Notes under the pieces: model-generated | Databases searched by the model: none | Told to the model about the DNA's origin: nothing | Seen by the model: the letters and a program-made list of their open reading frames with translations, nothing else | Shown: positions 1 through 7,742 of the stretch, one piece after another | How the letters are laid out: each line of letters begins with the position of its first letter | How positions within the stretch are numbered: the first letter of the stretch is position 1 | Made by a program: the position numbers and the translations under genes | Assembly: GCA_041648755.1 (NCBI GenBank) | Contig: JBAZOJ010000140.1 | Span: 1-9,975 of the forward strand | Reading direction: 5' to 3' | DNA length: 9,975 bases | Origin: JBAZOJ01 sp041648755 | GTDB taxonomy: Bacteria > Planctomycetota > B143-G9

Positions 1-147
1 CGTCAACATTCGGTCGGTCCACACCGATGGTTCGACCCACGCCCATCGGGCGCGAATCTCTCCGCCTTGCTTAGAAGCGCTTGCGCGCTCCACTTCCGCC
101 GGTCTGTCTTCCATCGTCGTTTCCCTTCCGTTTCCATCTTCCTGCAT
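1..147 (-). CDS. ltrA: group II intron reverse transcriptase/maturase, N-terminal 49 residues (runs off left edge)
   Basis: Only the first 49 codons are in the window. The minus-strand reading from ATG 147 gives MQEDGNGRETTMEDRP, followed by ASASKQGGEIRARWAWVEPS and then VWTDRMLT at the edge. I recognise the WAWVEPSVWTDRMLT block from the N-terminus of one common group of bacterial intron-encoded reverse transcriptases, just ahead of RT motif 0. None of the catalytic RT motifs (such as YADD) or the maturase X domain is in view. ATG 147 is the first start after an in-frame TAA at 166-168, and GGAG lies 7 bases upstream; ATG 114 is a weaker alternative. The gene sits in domain IV of the intron and points away from the hsd operon. 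It is intact as far as it can be read. Confidence 0.85.
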   Translation of the reverse strand, partial: MQEDGNGRETTMEDRPAEVERASASKQGGEIRARWAWVEPSVWTDRMLT

Positions 148-201
148 CCCTTCGCTCCGCGCCAGTTACGGCGTTTCCTCGCTACTATGGATGCTCTGAC
201 T

Positions 202-259
202 CCTGTCCGGGCGGTTCTTCGGGCCATTGACCATGAACGCCGCTCCGGAGCCGGACAGG
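202..259 (-). other. stem-loop inside the group II intron RNA
   Basis: CCTGTCCGG at 202-210 is a perfect inverted match of CCGGACAGG at 251-259. Inside it, GCGG (211-214) can pair with CCGC (240-243), and TTC with GAA after one bulged base. The stem is therefore long and GC-rich. It lies about 55 bases before the maturase start, where domains II-III of a group II intron are expected. Which domain it belongs to is my inference. Confidence 0.6.
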
Positions 260-560
260 TATCCCTGCTTAACGCGCGTTACCTTCTGTCCATTCCGCCG
301 CCAACCACGTAATAGACCCCGCACATCGCTTTATCACCTTACCCGTCAGCGTGTGCGGCGGGTTCCGGGCTTCGCCTTTCCCTAACAGGCTCGCCGGTCT
401 ATCCCGCTGAATCGCGTTCGTCTCCTGCGGACTGGACTTTCGCCTCCCGTTGCTCTCCACCCCGCCTCGCGGCGACGCAGTCACGTTCGGCTACAGGCCG
501 GAGAAGGTTTACCTGAGGAGGACTTCCACCTCCCTGATTACGCGCGCTCACAGGCGCACT

Positions 561-584
561 AGGGGCACGTTGCCACGTGCCCTT
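561..584. repeat. GC-rich hairpin at the intron insertion point (likely target-site stem-loop)
   Basis: GGGCACGT at 563-570 pairs with ACGTGCCC at 575-582 around the loop TGCC. A further G-T and an A-T pair extend it to 561-584. The group II intron begins at 559, one base from the foot of the stem. Class C group II introns are known to insert just past terminator-type hairpins, so this is probably the recognised target. It may once have been the terminator of a neighbouring gene, but there is no T-run now on either side and no gene end to match. Confidence 0.65.
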
Positions 585-686
585 GCCTGAAACGGCGGGC
601 GGAAGCCATTACAGAGCCATTTCGCTGATGTCGTTGGGGCTGCTAGGTTGTCAACCCTTCCCACACGAACATCTCCCCCCCTCCAA
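585..686. other. 5' exon flank of the intron; upstream region of hsdR
   Basis: About 100 bases lie between the hairpin and the hsdR promoter. No ORF of note and no RNA gene is recognisable. A short imperfect palindrome, GGTT-GTC-AACC (647-657), could be an operator, but nothing else supports that. A C-rich run lies at 674-681. Confidence 0.3.
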
Positions 687-715
687 TGGACACAGCCCGC
701 AACGCCCTTTACAAT
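687..715 (+). promoter_or_regulatory. sigma-70-type promoter of the hsd operon
   Basis: The -35 box TGGACA (687-692) matches the TTGACA consensus at 5 of 6 positions. The -10 box TACAAT (710-715) matches TATAAT at 5 of 6. The spacer is 17 bases, the optimal length. Transcription would start near 722, leaving a leader of about 20 bases before the hsdR start at 741. This is the only good promoter I see ahead of the operon. Confidence 0.65.
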
Positions 716-740
716 ACCCGAGTAGAGGGATGGAACTCAT

Positions 741-3002
741 GTGAAGGACTTTACGACTGAAGCTGATGCAAGAATAATAGTTGACGGCCTTCTCAGGCAG
801 GCGGGCTGGGATCCTGCCGATAAGTCACAGGTCCTCACTGAAGTCCCATTCCGCGACTCAGGCTGGAAAGTCGCCGAGCCCGTTCCTGCCTACGGACACA
901 GATCCACCGTTTGCAGCCCTGACGATGACAGCCTGCAATCAGGCAAGATCGACTACGTCCTGCTCTCTCGCGACGGGCGCCACTTGGCTGTAGTCGAGGC
1001 CAAGCGCGCTGCTATCGACCCCTACTGCGCCAAACAGCAGGCTCTTGCGTATGCACATAAGACACTCACGCCGTTTATATTCCTGACGAACGGCGAAGTC
1101 GTTTACTTCTGGGACCACCAAAAGGGCGACGCCCGGCCGGTCAACTCGTTCTTCTCCCGCTACGACCTTGAGCGCATCGTCGAACTGCGTCACGACCGAA
1201 AGAACCTCGCGGACGTGGAGATCCCCGCCCACTATGTGGGCAACTCGGAGATGCGAACGGTCCGGAACTACCAGATCGACGCCATGCGCACGTTGGATGG
1301 CCTTCTGGAGCGCGGTAATCGCCGCTTCCTTATCCAACTCCCCACGGGCACCGGCAAGACCGACCTGGTCTGCCTGTACCTGAAACGCCTTCTTATCGCT
1401 GGCTGGGCAGGCCGCATCCTGTTCCTTGTGGACCGTGAGCAGTTGGCCAAACAGGCCCACGACGCAATTACTGAGTTGCTCTCCGATTACCCTTCATACT
1501 GGCTCAAGGCCGGGATGCGCAGACAGGAGCAGCAGATCACTGTTTGCCTGTTGCAGACGATGATCGGCCAGTACACAGACTTCTCCAGCGGGTACTTCGA
1601 TGTCGTCGTAGCCGACGAGTGCCACAGGTCCATTTACGGTCAATGGCAGAACGCGCTGACCCACTTTGACGCGATCCATATCGGCCTTACTGCAACGCCA
1701 TCGCCCTTCATCGAACGCGACACCTTTGAATTCTACCAATGCGAAGGCGACAAGCCCCACTTCTCTCTCGACATCCGGACAGCCATTGCCGAGGGTCACC
1801 TTACGCCCTACTCGTTCGCGACGAGGATAACCAAACTGCTTGCCGAGGGCATCGAGAATGACCCCGCTGAGTTCGAGCGCAAATGGACGAACGAGGCAAC
1901 AAACCGATTGATGATGAAGGAATTTGACTCCCTCGCGCACCAGAACTTCAAGGAACTCGCCCCTAACCAGAAGACCCCGCCGGGCAAGACTATAGTCTTT
2001 GCCATTACCAAGCACCATGCCGCCGCGTTGACGCGCTATCTCAACGAACTGCATCCTGAGTGTCGCGGCCGATACGCCGAGGTCATCACGAGTGACGTGA
2101 TGGATGCCACGAGCCTCATTCGGAAGTTCAAGGGCGAAGAGTATCCGCAAGTGGCCGTCAGCGTCGGGATGCTTGACACCGGTTTTAACTGCCGCGAGGT
2201 GCTGCACCTTGTGATGTGCAGGCGCGTCCGGAGCCCCATTCTGTATCAGCAGATGCGCGGCCGGGCATTGAGAACGGCCCCTCACATCGGCAAATGCAAG
2301 GCCATGATCTACGACTTCTTCCGCAACCACGAGTACTTCAACGACAGCGACACTGACCCGTTCTCGGAATATGGTGGCCATGGGTCTGCGCAGAAGGATA
2401 AGAAGGTCTACCGGCCTTCCGGCGACCTCATCGAACTCGGCCTGCAGGACGAATGGCTTAGCGGCGTCAATTACGTAGAAGTCGGTCCGGAGGGCGAGAG
2501 GATTGATAGGTCCGAGTACATAGCGAGCTGGCGCACTACAATCGAGCGTCTTGCCGACGATGAGGGAGTGGCCAAGATCAAGCGCGGCGAAGCGCTGACC
2601 CCGGAGGAAGAGCAGTCCCTGACTGCATTGCTCAACTCGCCCAAGAATTTCTTCAACGAGGATAACCTCCGGCGGGCCTACCAACAACCCGGCTCCAGCA
2701 TCGTGGACTTCATCAGGGCGGCCCTTGGCTGCCTCAAGATCAAGACCCGCGAGGAGATCGTCAACGAGCGATTCCAAGCGTGGATTGCAGCCGAGCGCTT
2801 CACCCCTGATCAAGCAAAGTACCTGGCAGTACTGAAGAACCGCGGTATTGCCGTCGGGACGGTGGCCATGGCCGACCTGTTCGAGCCTCCACTTTCCCGC
2901 TTCGGCGCTTCCGATATTGGAGTCAGGCTCTTCGGCGCTGACAAGCTGAAATCCGTGGTCGCAGAAATGAACAACCGGTTATTCCCCAAGAGTACAGGTT
3001 GA
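741..3002 (+). CDS. hsdR: type I restriction enzyme, R subunit (EcoEI-like)
   Basis: The motor and nuclease subunit of a type I restriction complex (R2M2S). It pulls in unmethylated DNA using ATP and cuts it far from the recognition site. The 753-residue length is usual for the EcoEI type. A PD-(D/E)xK nuclease site comes first, with D71 and E87-A-K89 in IDYVLL...VVEAK. Then comes a superfamily 2 helicase motor: Walker A PTGTGKT (201-207), DECH (292-295), TATP (317-320) and motif VI QMRGRALR (504-511). The C-terminal region (about 560-753), with FEPPLSRFG near 712, is the part that binds the methylase. All catalytic residues are present. The start is GTG 741, because the overlapping ATG at 739 meets a stop at once; GAGGG (725-729) is a rather distant SD. 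It is first in an R-M-S-ATPase-effector operon, and hsdM follows after 10 bases. Confidence 0.95.
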   Translation: MKDFTTEADARIIVDGLLRQAGWDPADKSQVLTEVPFRDSGWKVAEPVPAYGHRSTVCSPDDDSLQSGKIDYVLLSRDGRHLAVVEAKRAAIDPYCAKQQALAYAHKTLTPFIFLTNGEVVYFWDHQKGDARPVNSFFSRYDLERIVELRHDRKNLADVEIPAHYVGNSEMRTVRNYQIDAMRTLDGLLERGNRRFLIQLPTGTGKTDLVCLYLKRLLIAGWAGRILFLVDREQLAKQAHDAITELLSDYPSYWLKAGMRRQEQQITVCLLQTMIGQYTDFSSGYFDVVVADECHRSIYGQWQNALTHFDAIHIGLTATPSPFIERDTFEFYQCEGDKPHFSLDIRTAIAEGHLTPYSFATRITKLLAEGIENDPAEFERKWTNEATNRLMMKEFDSLAHQNFKELAPNQKTPPGKTIVFAITKHHAAALTRYLNELHPECRGRYAEVITSDVMDATSLIRKFKGEEYPQVAVSVGMLDTGFNCREVLHLVMCRRVRSPILYQQMRGRALRTAPHIGKCKAMIYDFFRNHEYFNDSDTDPFSEYGGHGSAQKDKKVYRPSGDLIELGLQDEWLSGVNYVEVGPEGERIDRSEYIASWRTTIERLADDEGVAKIKRGEALTPEEEQSLTALLNSPKNFFNEDNLRRAYQQPGSSIVDFIRAALGCLKIKTREEIVNERFQAWIAAERFTPDQAKYLAVLKNRGIAVGTVAMADLFEPPLSRFGASDIGVRLFGADKLKSVVAEMNNRLFPKSTG

Positions 3003-3012
3003 AAGGAATCGA

Positions 3013-4689
3013 ATGAACGTCGAATTGCGCAGGAAGCTCGACCGCATGGCCAATGTCCTCTGGGGAAGTGGGACCACGAACCCGGTTACGTACATCGAGC
3101 AACTGTCATACCTGATTTACCTGAAGCTGCTTGACGAAGAGGAGTCCCTGCGGCAGTCCCGGGAAAACCTGATGGGAGTGTCCGCCAACGGCAATCGCAA
3201 GTCACTTTTCCCCCTCCAGGCAGAGAGATACCGTTGGTCCAAATGGCGCTTCAAAAGCGGGCCGGAACTGCTCAAGCATGTGCGCGATGAGGTATTCCCC
3301 TACTTGCGGTCATTGTCGATGGAGGCTCCCGAAACTGCTCTTTATTTCAGTGACGCCAACCTCGAAATTCAGGATCCCAGTGCGCTAAAGCAGGTAGTTG
3401 ACGAGATTGACGGCATCGAATTCTCCAAGCTCGGGCCCGACACCAAGGGCGAGGTGTACGAATACCTGCTTGGCTATCTTGGTAAGGTGGATGCCACCAC
3501 TCTCGGCCAATTCCGTACCCCAAGGCAGATCCGTGCTATGATGGTGCAGTTGATTGACCCGGATGCCGGTGACACCATATTCGACCCCGCCTGCGGCACC
3601 GGCGGCTTCCTGGTGGATGCCGTGGAGCATGTGCTGTCAAAATACTCGGGAGAGGCTCGCGAAGTGCCCATCTACGGCGAGGAGTGGCTGGAAAAGTACG
3701 GCAAGACCATCGAGCAAGCCAAGGTCGAAATCCCCACGTTGCAGACATACAAGCTTGGCGGTGGCGAGAAGATCCCTGACTGGCTCGTGTTCGAACGTTC
3801 GGTCTATGGCGTTGACGTAGCCAAGCCTATGGTGCGCATTACCGTGATGAATTTGGTGCTCCACGGAATCACGCATGCCAGCGTGAAGCGGGCTAATGCC
3901 CTCGCGCAGGTCGGGGGGCTGTCGGAAGATGATCGGAAGAGGCGCTACAGCGTGGTGCTCTCAAATCCTCCGTTCGCCGGGATCCTGCCCAAGGACTCGC
4001 TGCGCGACGACCTGCCCACCAACTCGAAAAAGAGCGAGCTCCTGTTCCTGTCGGTAATGATGACCGCTCTTGCCCCCGGCGGCAAGTGCGCTGTCGTCGT
4101 GCCCGAGGGGCTTCTCTTTGGCTCGACCGCGGCTCACACGGAACTCAGGCGCCATCTGATCGAGGACTTCGATGTCCTTGCGGTGATTTCCCTTCCGGCG
4201 GGCGTCTTCAAGCCCTACGCCGGGGTCAAGACCGGTGTCCTGGTCTTCCGCAATCCCGTCAAATCGGCACTGGGTGAACGAAAAACGCCCCGCCAGGACA
4301 AAGTCTGGTTCTACGATGTCCGCGCCGACGGCTATGACCCGGACAAGATATCCGGCGGCGGCCGTCCGGAGACGCCTGACCGCAACGATATCCCCGACCT
4401 GCTCAGGCAATGGGCCGAATACAAGGGCACCCGCTTTACGAGCCCCCCCGGCGTCGAGTCCGGGACGCTCCTTCCGCCCGATACCGAGGAACCCCGATGC
4501 TGGTGGGTTCCGGTGAAGGCCATCGCTGACAACGACTATAACCTCGCCGCCGGACGGTATAGACCGCAGATTGCCGAGAAAATGCCTGACGAAGACCCGG
4601 TGCAGCTTGTTCGCGAGATGCTTCAGACTGAGCGCGAGATTGCGATCGGACTTGAAAAGCTGCTTCAGGACATGGAGACAGCCCAGTGA
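3013..4689 (+). CDS. hsdM: type I restriction-modification DNA adenine methyltransferase, M subunit
   Basis: Transfers a methyl group from S-adenosylmethionine to N6 of adenine in the target. It forms the M2S methylase and is also required in the cutting complex. The N-terminal helical HsdM domain (about 5-135) begins ELRRKLDRMANVLWGSG. The linker motif GQFRTPRQI (165-173) leads to the SAM-binding motif I DPACGTGGF (191-199), and the catalytic motif IV NPPF is at 318-321. The motif NDYNLAAGRYRP near the C-terminus is typical of HsdM, followed by a helical tail that docks on HsdS. The length, 558 residues, is normal. AAAGGA (3002-3007) lies 5 bases before ATG 3013. The last codons overlap the GTG of hsdS as GTGA, so the two are probably translationally coupled. 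Confidence 0.96.
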   Translation: MNVELRRKLDRMANVLWGSGTTNPVTYIEQLSYLIYLKLLDEEESLRQSRENLMGVSANGNRKSLFPLQAERYRWSKWRFKSGPELLKHVRDEVFPYLRSLSMEAPETALYFSDANLEIQDPSALKQVVDEIDGIEFSKLGPDTKGEVYEYLLGYLGKVDATTLGQFRTPRQIRAMMVQLIDPDAGDTIFDPACGTGGFLVDAVEHVLSKYSGEAREVPIYGEEWLEKYGKTIEQAKVEIPTLQTYKLGGGEKIPDWLVFERSVYGVDVAKPMVRITVMNLVLHGITHASVKRANALAQVGGLSEDDRKRRYSVVLSNPPFAGILPKDSLRDDLPTNSKKSELLFLSVMMTALAPGGKCAVVVPEGLLFGSTAAHTELRRHLIEDFDVLAVISLPAGVFKPYAGVKTGVLVFRNPVKSALGERKTPRQDKVWFYDVRADGYDPDKISGGGRPETPDRNDIPDLLRQWAEYKGTRFTSPPGVESGTLLPPDTEEPRCWWVPVKAIADNDYNLAAGRYRPQIAEKMPDEDPVQLVREMLQTEREIAIGLEKLLQDMETAQ

Positions 4690-5933
4690 AATGGCCTACT
4701 GTCAGGATTTCGGATGTTGCGCTTTTACAGATGGGACAATCGCCGCCTGGAGAGACCTACAATAGTGATGGCCGTGGCCTGCCCTTCTTCCAAGGCAAAA
4801 TTGACTTCGGGGACAGGCATCCTTCTGTTCGTCTGTGGTGCAGTGATCCGAATAAGGTCGCGGAGCCAGGTGATCTTCTTTTGTCGGTGCGCGCCCCGGT
4901 TGGTCCGACGAACATTGCAGACCGGAGATGTTGCATTGGCCGCGGCCTCGCAGCAATTCACTCTCGTGATAGGAATATCCTGATTGCTGACTTTCTGAGG
5001 TACGTATTCAAATGGGTGGAGCCATCGCTTTCGAGGGTTGCTCAAGGGAGCACTTTCGCCGCAGTCCGGCGGAGAGATGTGGAGAGCATTGAGTTTCCTT
5101 TGCCTCCAATATCCGAGCAGCGCCGGATTGTCGAAATCCTCGACCAGGCGGATGAGCTCCGCAAGAAGCGCACTGAGGCTGACGCCAAAGCCGCTCGCAT
5201 CCTCCCGGCGCTCTTCTACAAGGTGTTCGGCGATCCAGCGACTAATCCGATGGGGTGGCCCATCAAGCCGCTGGGGAAGGTCACTTGCGGCAAACCACAG
5301 TACGGAGCAAATGCGAGTGCTATCAACTGGGTGAGTGGCCGCCCTCGTTACGTCCGAATAACTGATATTTCTGACGCCGGCAAATTGCTCGCGGATGGCA
5401 TCGTGACATTGGACCTTGAGGACTGGGAACCTTATCGCCTTGTGCCCGGAGACCTACTCTTTGCGCGCAGCGGAAACACAGTTGGCAAGACCTTCTTATA
5501 TCGGCAAGAAGACGGCCCATGTGCTTTCGCAGGCTATCTGATACGCTTTCAAGCTGATCAGGAACAGGTTACACCTTCGTATTTGTTCTCGCTGACTCAA
5601 ACTGGCTACTACGATAGCTGGGTGAAAGCCCGCAAGCGCGTTGCGGGGCAGCCAAACATCAATGGCAAGGAATACGCGAGCTTCCCGGTTCCGTGTCCAC
5701 CGATATCCGTTCAGTTGCAGTTCGGCCAGATGGTCGAAACAACCGTGAGTCTCCGCGACCGACGTAGTATGAACGCATCGCGAATAGACCGACTGTTCAA
5801 TATCCTCCTATACCGCGCCTTTTCCGGCGACCTCACTGCCAAGTGGCGCGAGGCGCACATGACGGAACTTCTGGCCGAGATGGAAGAACAAGCGCGGATT
5901 CTCTCGCATCAAGGAGCAAATGATGCTGACTAA
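4686..5933 (+). CDS. hsdS: type I restriction-modification specificity subunit
   Basis: Sets the DNA target for both methylation and restriction. The 415 residues show the classic layout. TRD1 is about 1-140 (VGPTNIADRRCCIGRGLAAI within). The first conserved helical spacer is about 140-180 (PPISEQRRIVEILDQADELR). TRD2 is about 190-338 (PGDLLFARSGNTVGKT within). The second spacer begins PPISVQLQFGQMVE near 338 and ends in a helix around 365-405. The two spacer starts share PPIS.Q, the internal half-repeat usual in HsdS. The recognition sequence cannot be predicted by eye. GTG 4686 overlaps the hsdM stop by four bases, with GGAG (4674-4677) eight bases upstream. There are no simple repeats or inverted TRD cassettes that would suggest phase variation. 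Its end overlaps the next gene. Confidence 0.93.
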   Translation: MKWPTVRISDVALLQMGQSPPGETYNSDGRGLPFFQGKIDFGDRHPSVRLWCSDPNKVAEPGDLLLSVRAPVGPTNIADRRCCIGRGLAAIHSRDRNILIADFLRYVFKWVEPSLSRVAQGSTFAAVRRRDVESIEFPLPPISEQRRIVEILDQADELRKKRTEADAKAARILPALFYKVFGDPATNPMGWPIKPLGKVTCGKPQYGANASAINWVSGRPRYVRITDISDAGKLLADGIVTLDLEDWEPYRLVPGDLLFARSGNTVGKTFLYRQEDGPCAFAGYLIRFQADQEQVTPSYLFSLTQTGYYDSWVKARKRVAGQPNINGKEYASFPVPCPPISVQLQFGQMVETTVSLRDRRSMNASRIDRLFNILLYRAFSGDLTAKWREAHMTELLAEMEEQARILSHQGANDAD

Positions 5934-7728
5934 ACTGATCGTGGGCAATTTCAAGGCGTTTGGGCCTGCTCAAGAGATCCCGATTCGGCCGATTACCCTG
6001 ATCTACGGTGCTAACAGCTCTGGCAAGTCGAGCATCATCCACAGTCTAGTATTGGCCAAGCATGCCTTGGACACGGGCGACTTTGATGCCCATCGCACGG
6101 ATGTGGGAGGGGATTCAGTGGATCTTGGTGGGTTCTGCCAGTACATCCATGGGAGGGACACCGCACGGTGCGTGGAATGGGCTGTAAGCCTGAACACGAG
6201 CAGATTTGGAGGACGCCTCAGAGGGGCGTTTGGCGACGCCAGCACAATTTCCGCAAAGATCGAAATTGGCCTTTCTCCTGTTCCAAAGACCGAACTAGTA
6301 CCAGCGTACAACATCCACGAAAGAAAAGTCGTACTCATCCCACATAAGTCAGATGAGAACGTCGCTGCCGGTGAGCTCGGTGTTCAGACGTTGACGATTT
6401 CCCTTGATGATGCACCCATATTGCGGATGAGTAAACGTGGACTGGGCTTTGCCCTGGACACAATTGACCTCCAGTCCTCCGCGTTTTCCAAGGCCTTCAA
6501 GAAGGTTGAGGATTATCGCCTGGCCGCTGCACGCCGAGACCGGGGCCCGACACCAAATCTGTCCGCCGTTCTTGGCGACATGATCCCCAGAATGATTGCT
6601 GTTGGCCCGGGGGCACTGCCAGATAGCCTCGCGCTTTTGTCCGACGCTGAAAAAGAAGCTGCCTCTCTTGCTGGAGGAAGGCTCTTACAGGGGGTCTCCA
6701 GCAGCCCTGTCAGATATTCGTCCGGCATATCCAAGGCAATTAAGGCAAAGTTTCCAAGGGGCATGACCCCTTCCGGCAAGTATCATATGGTGGAAGCCAT
6801 TCAGGAGTGTCTGGAGATAATTGGTGACTTCATCGCGGCCACAGGAACAATGCTCCGTAAGGAACTTGCCCTTCTTCGCTATCTTGGGCCTCTCAGGTCT
6901 TATCCGCCGCGCCATCAAGCCTTCTCGCCCCATCACGACGCGAATTGGCACGCAGGCGGAGGCTACGCTTGGGATGTGCTTCGCACGGATGATCTGGTGC
7001 GATGGCTTGTCAACAAGTGGCTCAGTGCACCGGAGAGGCTTCAGACTCCTTACAGAATCGCCCTGCGCGAACTGGTGGGAACAGACCTTCTACAGGATAT
7101 TCTCAACGGCTGGCTCCAACAGATGACTCCTGATCATCTCCGAACAGACCTTGCTTCCCAGCACGAATCAGAAGATCAAGTTGATCCCTGCGTGTTCTTG
7201 GATCCAGAGGCCGAAGTTAGCAAACTGGTTAGCACGATCAGGACTTCAAGTGTCGGCAAAATCAATGATCTGATCATGATTGACCAGCGGTCAAATACCG
7301 TTGTCAGCCATCGTGACGTTGGGATCGGCATCAGCCAAGTCCTTCCAGTTCTAGTTACGGCGTACGCATCAAAGCATGAACTGATCGCCATAGAGCAACC
7401 GGAGCTCCATTTGCACCCGGCACTTCAGGCCGACTTGGGCGATGTGTTCATCCAATCCGCTCTCGGCGATAGTAAAAATACGCTCCTGATCGAGAGCCAC
7501 AGCGAGCATTTGCTGTTGAGGATAATGCGCCGGATGAGGGAGACAAACAGCAAAGAACTGCCCGAAGGGGTCCCTGAGGTTACCCCAAAAGATGTGTGCA
7601 TCTTGTTTGTGCAGCCGAAGGGATCCGCTTCGGTAGTGCGACAATTGGAACTGGATGCCGAGGGACAGCTCCTTGACGCATGGCCTGGCGGCTTTTTCGA
7701 AGAGGGCTTCCGGGAACGGTTTGCCTAA
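5920..7728 (+). CDS. SMC/ABC-like AAA ATPase, DUF3696-type, in the hsd operon
   Basis: A 602-residue predicted ATPase without membrane segments. Walker A is GANSSGKSS (30-38). A long insertion (about 50-310) separates it from YLGPLRSYPPR (321-331), a block I know from DUF3696/COG4938-type ATPases. VGIGISQVLPVLV (467-479) is the signature-like region, Walker B is IAIEQPELHLHP (489-500), and the switch region IESHSEHLL is at 524-532. The end, WPGGFFEEGFRER, matches the family's usual WP.GFF tail, so the protein looks complete. Such ATPases often sense invasion or control a toxic partner in defence systems; that role here is inference. ATG 5920 overlaps hsdS by 14 bases. AAGGAG (5911-5916) fits the second ATG at 5923 better (6-base gap), so the true start may be 5923. 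The overlap implies coupled translation with hsdS. Confidence 0.85.
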   Translation: MMLTKLIVGNFKAFGPAQEIPIRPITLIYGANSSGKSSIIHSLVLAKHALDTGDFDAHRTDVGGDSVDLGGFCQYIHGRDTARCVEWAVSLNTSRFGGRLRGAFGDASTISAKIEIGLSPVPKTELVPAYNIHERKVVLIPHKSDENVAAGELGVQTLTISLDDAPILRMSKRGLGFALDTIDLQSSAFSKAFKKVEDYRLAAARRDRGPTPNLSAVLGDMIPRMIAVGPGALPDSLALLSDAEKEAASLAGGRLLQGVSSSPVRYSSGISKAIKAKFPRGMTPSGKYHMVEAIQECLEIIGDFIAATGTMLRKELALLRYLGPLRSYPPRHQAFSPHHDANWHAGGGYAWDVLRTDDLVRWLVNKWLSAPERLQTPYRIALRELVGTDLLQDILNGWLQQMTPDHLRTDLASQHESEDQVDPCVFLDPEAEVSKLVSTIRTSSVGKINDLIMIDQRSNTVVSHRDVGIGISQVLPVLVTAYASKHELIAIEQPELHLHPALQADLGDVFIQSALGDSKNTLLIESHSEHLLLRIMRRMRETNSKELPEGVPEVTPKDVCILFVQPKGSASVVRQLELDAEGQLLDAWPGGFFEEGFRERFA

Positions 7729-7742
7729 GGGAGTCGTCGCCT

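Larger units (their letters stand above)
1..559 (-). mobile_element. group II intron, 5' part (RNA domains plus start of its maturase gene)
   Basis: A self-splicing retroelement read on the minus strand; its 3' end lies beyond the left edge. The RNA begins at 559 with GTGCGCC, matching the GUGYG start of group II introns. About 410 bases of structured non-coding sequence follow, then the maturase gene starts at 147, which fits domains I-III followed by an ORF in domain IV. Visible structure includes the small hairpin GGAGG/CCTCC just after the start (minus-strand reading), a perfect 9-bp stem 202-210/251-259, and the stretch CATAGTAGCGAGGAAAC, then GGAGCGAAGGG just before the ORF. I know the last two blocks as typical of bacterial group II introns. 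The intron RNA and maturase together would copy the element into new sites. Domain V, the 3' splice site and the 3' exon cannot be seen, so whether it is active is unknown. Confidence 0.88.

Noticed and set aside
3..227. Minus-strand 74-codon open frame over the maturase start
   Set aside because: It is in a different frame from the maturase; the frame from ATG 147 gives the recognisable WAWVEPSVWTDRMLT sequence instead.
1494..2813. Long (439-codon) minus-strand open frame inside hsdR
   Set aside because: It is antisense to a gene with all its catalytic motifs; the frame is open because of GC-rich codon use and it has no SD or recognisable domain.
3961..4410. 149-codon minus-strand open frame inside hsdM
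   Set aside because: Shadow of the methyltransferase region with NPPF; no independent support.
7680..7742. Upstream ATG of the effector gene at 7680
   Set aside because: It would overlap the ATPase gene by 49 bases without a good SD, while GTG 7743 has AAGGGAG at 9 bases.
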